Positions 1-6,581 of a stretch of DNA of 38,082 nt are shown piece after piece (within the stretch, counting starts at the first letter, position 1; each line of letters begins with the position of its first letter). The notes under the pieces are model-generated. The model did no database searches and was not told the DNA's origin. It worked only from the letters and a program-made list of their open reading frames with translations. The translations under genes were made by a program, and so were the position numbers. The DNA lies in contig CAJMNK010000013.1 in assembly GCA_905214905.1 (NCBI GenBank), positions 1 to 38,082 of the forward strand, given 5' to 3'. This DNA comes from an uncultured bacterium. Its GTDB lineage: Bacteria > Actinomycetota > Coriobacteriia > Coriobacteriales > Coriobacteriaceae.

Positions 1-200
1 TGGAAGAGGATATGCGTAACGCTTCTGCCGCTATGGACTTTGAGGAGGCGGCGCGCCTGCGCGATGCTGTCGTTCAGATTCGGGCGATGCTCGAGGGTGC
101 GTCTGAGGACGAGACGATCGAGCGCTTACGCTCGCAGGCCCGCAAGGGTTCCACGTTCGCATCGGGCAGAAAACGCCAGGGTGCACGGTTTAAGAAATAG
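1..200 (+). CDS. uvrB: UvrABC system protein B, C-terminal end (partial)
   Basis: Only the last 65 or so residues are in the window; the frame enters at base 3 and ends at a TAG at 198-200. The visible part holds the UVR motif: an acidic start (EED), then MDFEEAARLRDAV, the helical hairpin by which UvrB contacts UvrC. It is followed by a short basic tail ending GARFKK. UvrB is the damage-verifying helicase-like subunit of nucleotide excision repair. UvrC also carries a UVR motif, but a complete uvrC lies at 11781-13727 and uvrA at 6582, and this piece is C-terminal, where UvrB carries it. A strong terminator follows directly. The helicase domains lie outside the window, so nothing can be said about them. 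Confidence 0.9.
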   Translation, partial: EEDMRNASAAMDFEEAARLRDAVVQIRAMLEGASEDETIERLRSQARKGSTFASGRKRQGARFKK

Positions 201-205
201 CGAAC

Positions 206-247
206 AGGCCCCGAGTTCCCTGTGGAGCTCGGGGCCTATGTCTTTTG
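206..247 (+). terminator. Rho-independent terminator after uvrB
   Basis: A perfect 10-bp stem (AGGCCCCGAG at 206-215 with CTCGGGGCCT at 228-237) continues inward through a G-U pair and three more pairs to a 4-nt loop. It is followed by the T-rich stretch at 241-245. It lies between convergent genes, six bases after the uvrB stop, and may stop transcription from both sides. Confidence 0.85.
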
Positions 248-265
248 CGCGCTGGAATTTGTGCG

Positions 266-1906
266 TTAGAGGTCTGCGATCAGGGCTTCAGCACAACGGA
301 TGCCGTCGGTGGCCGCGCTCATGATGCCGCCGGCATATCCAGCTCCCTCACCACAAGGGTAGAGGCCCGGGGTCGACACGGCGTGGCACGTTCGGTCTCG
401 GGTGACAGTGACCGGTGAGCTCGAACGAGTCTCCACGCCGGTAAGAACGGCATCGGGGCGGTCGTAGCCTCGTAGCTTTTTTCCGAGTAGGGGAAGTCCC
501 AGGCGGAGCGACTCGACGATATGCTGCGGTAGGGCTTCGTCAATTGCCGTCCAGGTCACACCGAGCGGATAGGTGGGCTTTACCTTTCCGGGCGCCTTGC
601 TGGCGCGTCCTGCGAGGAAATCTCCGACGAGTTGTGCCGGTGCGTTCCAGTTGGAACCGCCCAGGCGATAGGCGGCCGCCTCGCAGGCACGCTGGAGCTC
701 GATGCCGGCGAGCGGGTCATCGTTGGGAAGGTCCTCAGGCGTGACGTTAACGAGCAGGGCGGCATTTGCGTTGCGCCCGTCGCGGGCATTGAGGCTGGCC
801 CCGTTGACGCACAGATGGCACGGTTCTGAAGAGGCGGCAACAACCTGTCCGCCGGGGCACATGCAAAACGAGAACACGCTGCGGCCGTTGGGAAGATGGG
901 CAACAAGTTTGTAGGGGGCTGCCCCGAGCGCTGGATGTCCCGCCGAGGTTCCATATTGGGCTCGGTCGATGTCGCGCTGCGGATGCTCGATGCGAACGCC
1001 CATGGCAAAGGTCTTTTGTGCGAGGGCCACGTTGTGGTCCTTAAGGAGCTCAAAAATATCGCGAGCAGAATGCCCGCAGGCGAGGACGAGGTGCTTTGTC
1101 TCGATTGGCTCGTAAGCGGCGTTTTGGGACGATTGGACATCAATGCCGGTGATGGCGCCAGACGCGTCGATGCGAATGTCGACGAGCTTCGTTCGATAAC
1201 GGACGACACCTCCGAGCCGCTCGATGCGCCGGGATATAGCGGTGACAACCGTGGGAAGGATGTCGGAGCCAATGTGCGGCTTGGCATCCCACAGAATATC
1301 GCGGGGCGCACCCGCCTCGACGAAGGTTTCGAGGATAAGGCGATGGGCGGGATTTTTTGTTCCCGTATTGAGCTTGCCGTCCGAGAAGGTCCCCGCGCCG
1401 CCCAGACCAAACTGGATATTGCTCTCGGGGTCGAGGATGCGCTCCTTTAGAAAGAGGTCGATCGCCTGCGAGCGGCGAAATGCCGGGTCGCCGCGCTCGA
1501 TAAGCAAGGGCTTAAGACCTGCTTCGGCGAGCGTGAGCGCAGCGAAAAGGCCGGCGCATCCGGCGCCGACAACGACAGGGCGTTCTTGAGGTGCGTCGGA
1601 GACGGGGGAGGGGAATGAAGGCTCATCGTCTTCTATCGCGCGTACGCGCGAGCGGTCACGCTCGGCAACGCTGTCGACCGCTTCTCGCTCGAGGTGGGGA
1701 CTGGTCAGCTCAACACGAAAGCTCAGGATAAAATGGACGTCTCGTTTTTTGCGAGCGTCGATTGACTTGCGGTGGAGCTCGATGGACTTGATCTCGGAGT
1801 CTTTGCAACGTAGGACGCGCTTGGCGACTCGCCTGCCAACAATGAGGCAGGCATTTTCATCGCCGGCTTCATCGAGCGACGCGTTGACTTGGGTGATTTC
1901 GATCAT
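266..1906 (-). CDS. FAD-dependent dehydrogenase of the COG2509 type
   Basis: A soluble flavoprotein of about 546 residues, probably an NAD(P)/FAD oxidoreductase of unknown substrate. The N-terminal 90 or so residues form a small domain typical of the COG2509 group. Then comes the FAD-binding Rossmann signature GAGCAGLFAAL with ERG about 20 residues on. The C-terminus has the second FAD contact, PCGEGAGYAGGIMSAATDG. The start at 1906 is chosen because AAGGAG lies six bases upstream (1913-1918) and the protein then begins MIEITQVNASL; an upstream in-frame extension to 2029 would run through a hairpin. It follows the YhiN-like gene on the same strand, separated by a terminator-like stem. Length matches the family. 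The family assignment is firm; the reaction is unknown. Confidence 0.85.
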   Translation of the reverse strand: MIEITQVNASLDEAGDENACLIVGRRVAKRVLRCKDSEIKSIELHRKSIDARKKRDVHFILSFRVELTSPHLEREAVDSVAERDRSRVRAIEDDEPSFPSPVSDAPQERPVVVGAGCAGLFAALTLAEAGLKPLLIERGDPAFRRSQAIDLFLKERILDPESNIQFGLGGAGTFSDGKLNTGTKNPAHRLILETFVEAGAPRDILWDAKPHIGSDILPTVVTAISRRIERLGGVVRYRTKLVDIRIDASGAITGIDVQSSQNAAYEPIETKHLVLACGHSARDIFELLKDHNVALAQKTFAMGVRIEHPQRDIDRAQYGTSAGHPALGAAPYKLVAHLPNGRSVFSFCMCPGGQVVAASSEPCHLCVNGASLNARDGRNANAALLVNVTPEDLPNDDPLAGIELQRACEAAAYRLGGSNWNAPAQLVGDFLAGRASKAPGKVKPTYPLGVTWTAIDEALPQHIVESLRLGLPLLGKKLRGYDRPDAVLTGVETRSSSPVTVTRDRTCHAVSTPGLYPCGEGAGYAGGIMSAATDGIRCAEALIADL

Positions 1907-1922
1907 CGAGGTCTCCTTAGAG

Positions 1923-1956
1923 GCAAGAAAGAGGCCGTCCGGTATCCCAGACGGCC
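1923..1956 (-). terminator. Hairpin with T-rich tail between the two flavoprotein genes
   Basis: On the minus strand GGCCGTC (1956-1950) pairs with GACGGCC (1939-1933) around a 10-nt loop, and TCTTTCTT follows at 1930-1923. It lies 30 bases after the stop of the YhiN-like gene and only about five bases before the ribosome-binding site of the next gene. It could be a complete terminator or an attenuator that lowers expression of the downstream flavoprotein. Confidence 0.6.
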
Positions 1957-1986
1957 CGAATGCGTTTTTGATTATAGACTGCGCGG

Positions 1987-3258
1987 CTACAAGCTGCTTG
2001 CAGCGCGAATGCCCGAGAGCCAGGCCCACGCAAGGTTAAAGCCTCCGCAATCGGCGTCGATGTCGAGCGCTTCGCCGCAGACGTAAAGCGGGGCGTCGAC
2101 AGCGCTGCGCGCGCGTAGACTGGGTGTTGAGATGCTCTCGACAGATACGCCACCACGCGTGACCTGCGCCGAGCGCTCCTCGGCTGCTCCCTCGACGAGC
2201 AACTTAAAGTGCTTGAGGATCGAGACCAGGTGGATGACATCGTTGGAGCCTGGATGGCACTGCTCGAACGCCGCGCAGACGACGCGGGAGAGTTGCGGGG
2301 CGAGCATGCCGTCGAGCCAACGGGGATCGCGGGGCGAAAAGCCGCCGAGCAGCTCAACGCGTCGGTTGAGCATATCGAGCAGCTCGTCTTTGGAGAGGTC
2401 GGGGAAAACGTCGAGCAGGATCGTATCGCCGCGCTGGATACGACGGGAGAGGTTGAAGACAGCGACGCCCGAGATGCCGAAGGCTCGAAACAGTACTTCA
2501 CCGTCTTCGTGCCAGAGCTCACTATGGTTACGGGTGAGCGTCAAGCGGGCGCGGACGCGCAGACCATCCAACGTCTTGAGTGCCGCCCGATCGCCAACGA
2601 CCGTTGCCGATACGGGGCAGAGGATGGGGCGCAGCGAAGTGAGGGGGAGGCTAAACGTATCGGCGATACCGGTGGGGTTGCCGCCCGTGGCGATAATTAC
2701 GGCATGCGCCTGCAGGGCCTCGTTCTTGCGAGGGACATCGGCGAGCACTTTCCGAAGCGAGCGGAGCTCCGATTTTCGGTCGTCGTGCTTTTTTGCCTTG
2801 AGCGCCCGCGCTGGACGGTCTATTTGGAGTGCCCAGCCTTCGGAAACTTTGCGCGCCGAGGCAACGTTGGCTCCGCAGATTAAGGTGATACCTAGGCGGT
2901 TGCAAACGTTGAGAAGCGCGTCGCGCACCGATTCGGCGCGAAGGGAGCGCGGGTACAGCCGGCCTTCCTCGGAGGTTGTCATGATGCCCAGTGAGGAGAA
3001 GAAACCCATAAGCTCTTGTTCGGGCTGGGGGCCCATGACGGATTCGATGAATGCGGGGTGGTTATACCGCTGAGGATCAATCGATTCGTTGGAGAGGTTG
3101 CAGCGGCCGTTGCCGGTCGCAAGAAGCTTAAGGCCGCAGGCGACATCGCGCTCAACGATGCAGACGCTTTTGCCAGCACGTGCGGCCGTAATGGCGGCGG
3201 CGAGGCCTGAAGCCCCGCCGCCGATTACCAGGACGTCATAGAAGGCGCTCGTGTTCAC
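1987..3258 (-). CDS. HI0933/YhiN-like flavoprotein (NAD(P)/FAD-dependent)
   Basis: A 423-residue protein of the COG2081/HI0933 flavoprotein family. It opens with the FAD dinucleotide fold GGGASGLAAAITAARAG followed by ERD, and carries the family hallmark GLKLLATGNGRCNLSN, which contacts the flavin. Near the C-terminus, YVCGEALDIDADCGGFNL is the second flavin contact, followed by LAWAWLSGIRA. The substrate is unknown; related proteins are sometimes named aminoacetone oxidase family. The start is GTG at 3258-3256, directly after the TAA of the mrp gene (0 bases between), with a weak GAGG about five bases before it. This suggests translational coupling. The basic stretch around residues 145-170 (KAKKHDDRKSELRSLRK) looks like an insert in a surface loop. 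Confidence 0.85.
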   Translation of the reverse strand: MNTSAFYDVLVIGGGASGLAAAITAARAGKSVCIVERDVACGLKLLATGNGRCNLSNESIDPQRYNHPAFIESVMGPQPEQELMGFFSSLGIMTTSEEGRLYPRSLRAESVRDALLNVCNRLGITLICGANVASARKVSEGWALQIDRPARALKAKKHDDRKSELRSLRKVLADVPRKNEALQAHAVIIATGGNPTGIADTFSLPLTSLRPILCPVSATVVGDRAALKTLDGLRVRARLTLTRNHSELWHEDGEVLFRAFGISGVAVFNLSRRIQRGDTILLDVFPDLSKDELLDMLNRRVELLGGFSPRDPRWLDGMLAPQLSRVVCAAFEQCHPGSNDVIHLVSILKHFKLLVEGAAEERSAQVTRGGVSVESISTPSLRARSAVDAPLYVCGEALDIDADCGGFNLAWAWLSGIRAASSL

Positions 3259-4089
3259 TTAGGCCTCGTCGGTCTCGTGCGGGGTAATGGCCTCGACGGC
3301 AGAGACTGCCTTGGGCAACATGCCATCGGGCAGCGCGGTCTCGACCTCGCCCTTATCGCAGGCCTCAGCGAGTGACGGATTGATGGGAAGCGTGCCCAAG
3401 ATGTCGAGGTTATAGCGCTCTGCGACCTCGGGGAGCTTGCTCTTGCCAAAGACCTCGATCTTCTTGCCGCAGTCGGGGCACTCAATATAGCTCATGTTTT
3501 CGACGATGCCCAGAATGGGGACGTTCATCTTCTCGGCCATGTTGACCGCCTTGGCGACGATCATCGAGACCAGATCCTGTGGGCTCGTGACGATGACGAT
3601 GCCGTCGACGGGCAGTGACTGGAAGACGGTGAGAGCGACGTCGCCTGTTCCCGGAGGCATGTCGACCAGCAGGTAGTCGATGGGGCCCCACGAGGTCTCG
3701 CTCCAGAACTGCCTAATGGCGCCTGCGATGACCGGACCGCGCCAAAGGACGGGGTCGGTCTCGTTTTGGAGCAGCAGGTTGGAGCTCATGACCTTGACGC
3801 CGTGCTCGGAGATTTCGGGCAGCATAAGGTTGCCAAGGGCATGGACGTGGCGTCCGCTCATACCGAACATCTTGGGGATAGAGGGACCGGTGATGTCGGC
3901 ATCGAGGACGCCGACCTTGTGGCCGTGACGGGCAAGCTCGGTGGCGATAGCACCGGTGACAAACGACTTGCCGACACCGCCCTTGCCGGAAAGCACGGCG
4001 ATGACGCGTTTGACCTCGGACAGCGTGTTCTCCTCAAATTGCGACGGTGACGTTTGTCCGCCGGCGGCCTGTGCGTGCTCGCAACCCAT
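3259..4089 (-). CDS. mrp: Mrp/NBP35-family P-loop ATPase, Fe-S cluster carrier
   Basis: A 276-residue cytosolic ATPase of the Mrp/ApbC/Nbp35 group, which bind and transfer [4Fe-4S] clusters to client enzymes. The deviant Walker A SGKGGVGKS occurs near residue 33, followed by DADITGPSIPKMFG and DMPPGTGD (Walker B region). CPDCG near residue 200 provides the CxxC pair that bridges the cluster at the dimer interface. The start at 4089 is supported by AAAGGAG seven bases upstream; an in-frame ATG at 4146 would add 19 residues and bypass that site. The Cys at position 3 of the short N-terminus is a further possible ligand. It is the first gene of a unit with the YhiN-like flavoprotein. Confidence 0.92.
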   Translation of the reverse strand: MGCEHAQAAGGQTSPSQFEENTLSEVKRVIAVLSGKGGVGKSFVTGAIATELARHGHKVGVLDADITGPSIPKMFGMSGRHVHALGNLMLPEISEHGVKVMSSNLLLQNETDPVLWRGPVIAGAIRQFWSETSWGPIDYLLVDMPPGTGDVALTVFQSLPVDGIVIVTSPQDLVSMIVAKAVNMAEKMNVPILGIVENMSYIECPDCGKKIEVFGKSKLPEVAERYNLDILGTLPINPSLAEACDKGEVETALPDGMLPKAVSAVEAITPHETDEA

Positions 4090-4144
4090 GTATGACTCCT
4101 TTGTATATGTTGGGGCCGGGGCCCCGTGGTGTGACACGAGCGTC

Positions 4145-4174
4145 ATTGTACCCTCGTTTGCGAGCAGGAGTCAT
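4145..4174 (-). promoter_or_regulatory. Candidate promoter of the mrp-flavoprotein unit
   Basis: On the minus strand, ATGACT (4174-4169; 4 of 6 matches to TTGACA) is followed after 18 bases by TACAAT (4150-4145; 5 of 6 matches to TATAAT). Transcription would begin near 4138, giving a leader of about 50 bases. No other good match is seen in the gap to the sulfatase gene. Confidence 0.5.
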
Positions 4175-4234
4175 TTGCGATGCATTTGGGCCGAGCGCGC
4201 TTGCAATACGATGGGTCCAAGCGAATGGGCGGGC

Positions 4235-6388
4235 TTACTGAACTTTGCTGGCGAACTCGAGGTATTGCATGCGCTGCAGCTTGTCGATCGTCGAGGCGTA
4301 TGGGCTGTCTTCAGATTCCAAGTCGTAGCGCAGCCCGTCGGCACCAAGGTAGCCGGCGACATTGATGGTGGGCACATCTGACCTTGTTGCAAGCAGAGCT
4401 TTTTGATAGTCGGTGAGCGGGGCGCCGATCTTATTAAGGGTAATGGCTGCAATCTCGTTTGCCCCGACGGTGTCGTAGACGTTGAGCTCGGTATTGCCGG
4501 CGATTTCATAGTTAGCCCAGACGAAATAGGTCGACTGATAGATACGGAAAGCGTGGCTTGCCGTATCTTCCTGAGGGTACAGCTCGTCGTTGAGGGTCGT
4601 TGCGGCGCTCGGCTGATGGTCGCCAAAAAAGACAAGGACAACCGGTCTGCCGATATTGCGGAGCTCGTTGATAAAGTACTCGAGGTCCCGGTCGGATGCG
4701 TTGATGCAGGTAAGATAGGTGTTGAGTGCACTATTGGCGCCCTCGCTGGCCCCCTCGACCCAATAGTTTGTCAGCTCCTCGGCGGGAACGGTGCCATAGT
4801 CGTAGCCGCCGTGATTTTGCATCGTGACGTCAAAGATGAACTGCGGGGCTTCGTCGGTTCTAAGCAGGTCGAGTATCTTGTCGTAGGTGGCGTAGTCGCA
4901 TACGCCGGCATGGTAACAGGGCGCACCCTCGAAATCGCCGATTGAAAGAAAGTCTCCGAAGCCCAGCTGCTGATAGATTTTATCTCGATGGTAGTTGACG
5001 GGGTTTTGCGGGTGCATAGCGGTAGCGGTATACCCAAGCTCCTTAAGGTCCTTTGCCAGGCTGTTGACGCCATTCATCTGATACAGCTGATAGGGGATTT
5101 TGCCTAATCCGACAAAGGCCGTTGTCGCTCCGGTCAAAAATTCAAATTCGGAGTTCGCCGTTCCGCCACCGGCGACCGAAGCGAGCATGGTGCCGCGAAC
5201 AAGTGTGTCGGGAAGCGAGTTGTAGAATGCGGGGCCGGTGTATCCGGCCGCCTGGAGCTGCTCAAAGCACGAAAGGTCGCTAAAACTCTCGTTCATGACG
5301 GCAACAATCGTCGGCTTGATTTCATTGAACTGGGCAACGGCCGCCGCGCGCTGCTCGCTCGAGCCATACGTGCTGTCGTAGGCGGCGGCGAGCTCCTGCT
5401 CGATGCTCTGCGCCTCATCGGGCGTATAGTCTTCGGGCTTCTCAATGGGCAACTCGTTGACCATTTCGGTGAACGAAGTGATAAAACCCTGAGACGCATA
5501 CGTGGTGATGGGCTGCCAACGGTCAAATCCAAAATTCAGCGCCTGCTCCAAGTCGATGCTGGAAAAGCCCGAGAGCCCCACAACGGTCACGAGCAGAAAA
5601 GCGCAGAGGTTGGCGGCGATTGCGGGGAAGACATGGGTGGGTGTACGGAGCTTTCGCGGTCGGATAAGCGAAAGAAGCCCCAGGGAAATCTCCAGCAGGG
5701 CGAGAGAGGTTACGATTCCGGCGGTAAAGGTAAACTCGTATCCCTCGCTCACTTCCATTGCGGTGCCAAGGGCCAAGATATCGCTTGGCAGGATGGCCTC
5801 GCCTTTAAACGTTATGACGAAGTGCTCGGCAATGCCAAGGATGCAACAGACGACGGGCACGAGGGCCATGACGCCTCCATGACGCTGTCCCAGCAAATAA
5901 AGGGAGAGCAGAACCGTTGCGAGCAGCCCGACGGAAAACCCGAATGAGTTGGCGGGAATGCGATAGAACGTTTCGTTACAGGCAATTTCGAGTGAAACGA
6001 ACGAGAGCGCTGAAACAGCGGCGATGACAAGGATGTCACGGCAAATACAGGCAACCGTTCCCGTCGCAAGATCGGTTTGGTCGATAAGTCCCGAAACCAA
6101 GGGTTCGACAAGAAGTATGACGGCGGCAGCACCGAGCGCCGAATAAGAAAGGACCCATAGGGAACTGTCCTCATTTACGAGCAATTGATTCGTAATCCAT
6201 GCAGCTACCACGCCGAGCGGGATGAGGAGCGTCGCGCACCAAAAGACGCGGGCAATGGGCGTCTTTTCATTGTGTTTGATTGAAAAATACACGCGCACCA
6301 CGACGATGGCCACGATAAGGACGGCGATGAATATGGGCAGATTGGCCATGTCGCTCGAAGTGATTTCAAGGGGGATATCTTCGGTCAT
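4235..6388 (-). CDS. LTA synthase-family membrane sulfatase/phosphoglycerol transferase
   Basis: A 717-residue membrane protein. About eight hydrophobic segments occupy residues 17-37, 46-66, 77-97, 110-135, 148-167, 172-192, 222-242 and 253-273. An extracellular alkaline-phosphatase/sulfatase-fold domain follows from about residue 355. Expected catalytic features are visible: VMNESFSD (metal ligand Glu367), GGGTANSEFEF (nucleophile Thr410), QNHGGYDYG (His525) and FFGDHQP (Asp590-His591). LtaS-type enzymes transfer glycerol-phosphate from phosphatidylglycerol onto a glycolipid or onto cell-wall glycans. The start at 6388 has AGAGGAA upstream; earlier in-frame starts lie inside an inverted repeat. 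It diverges from uvrA. Whether it makes true lipoteichoic acid or modifies another polymer cannot be read from sequence. Confidence 0.87.
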   Translation of the reverse strand: MTEDIPLEITSSDMANLPIFIAVLIVAIVVVRVYFSIKHNEKTPIARVFWCATLLIPLGVVAAWITNQLLVNEDSSLWVLSYSALGAAAVILLVEPLVSGLIDQTDLATGTVACICRDILVIAAVSALSFVSLEIACNETFYRIPANSFGFSVGLLATVLLSLYLLGQRHGGVMALVPVVCCILGIAEHFVITFKGEAILPSDILALGTAMEVSEGYEFTFTAGIVTSLALLEISLGLLSLIRPRKLRTPTHVFPAIAANLCAFLLVTVVGLSGFSSIDLEQALNFGFDRWQPITTYASQGFITSFTEMVNELPIEKPEDYTPDEAQSIEQELAAAYDSTYGSSEQRAAAVAQFNEIKPTIVAVMNESFSDLSCFEQLQAAGYTGPAFYNSLPDTLVRGTMLASVAGGGTANSEFEFLTGATTAFVGLGKIPYQLYQMNGVNSLAKDLKELGYTATAMHPQNPVNYHRDKIYQQLGFGDFLSIGDFEGAPCYHAGVCDYATYDKILDLLRTDEAPQFIFDVTMQNHGGYDYGTVPAEELTNYWVEGASEGANSALNTYLTCINASDRDLEYFINELRNIGRPVVLVFFGDHQPSAATTLNDELYPQEDTASHAFRIYQSTYFVWANYEIAGNTELNVYDTVGANEIAAITLNKIGAPLTDYQKALLATRSDVPTINVAGYLGADGLRYDLESEDSPYASTIDKLQRMQYLEFASKVQ

Positions 6389-6400
6389 GGACGTTCCTCT

Positions 6401-6438
6401 GTTACAGCAAATTAAGTTCAGTATTAGATTACTGTAAC
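6401..6438. repeat. Inverted repeat in the leader of the sulfatase gene
   Basis: GTTACAG at 6401-6407 is exactly complementary to CTGTAAC at 6432-6438, with an AT-rich 24-bp spacer. It starts 12 bases upstream of the sulfatase start codon, in the divergent region shared with uvrA. It could be an operator or a leader hairpin; no matching regulator is in the window. Confidence 0.4.
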
Positions 6439-6506
6439 CTTTCCACGGCATTTCGAGAAACAAAGCGCCCGATACGCAAAGCTAAAGGTCTGCGAATCTT
6501 GTATTA

Positions 6507-6520
6507 CGAACATCTGTGCG
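6507..6520. promoter_or_regulatory. Possible LexA (SOS) box upstream of uvrA
   Basis: CGAAC, four bases, then GTGCG: one mismatch from the Gram-positive/actinobacterial LexA consensus CGAAC-N4-GTTCG. It lies 61 bases before the uvrA start codon, close to candidate -10 words (TATTAC at 6502, TAAACT at 6533). uvrA is a standard SOS target, which makes the site plausible. One mismatch in a 10-base consensus leaves chance occurrence possible. Confidence 0.5.
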
Positions 6521-6581
6521 CGTCGAGTGCGCTAAACTCATCGACAGTATGATTCGATGCAATAGGAGGCAAGGAGCTTCC

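Noticed and set aside
2132..3073. 313-codon plus-strand frame within the YhiN-like flavoprotein gene
   Set aside because: Ser/Arg/Thr-rich product with no motifs; the minus-strand flavoprotein has clear FAD signatures over the same bases.
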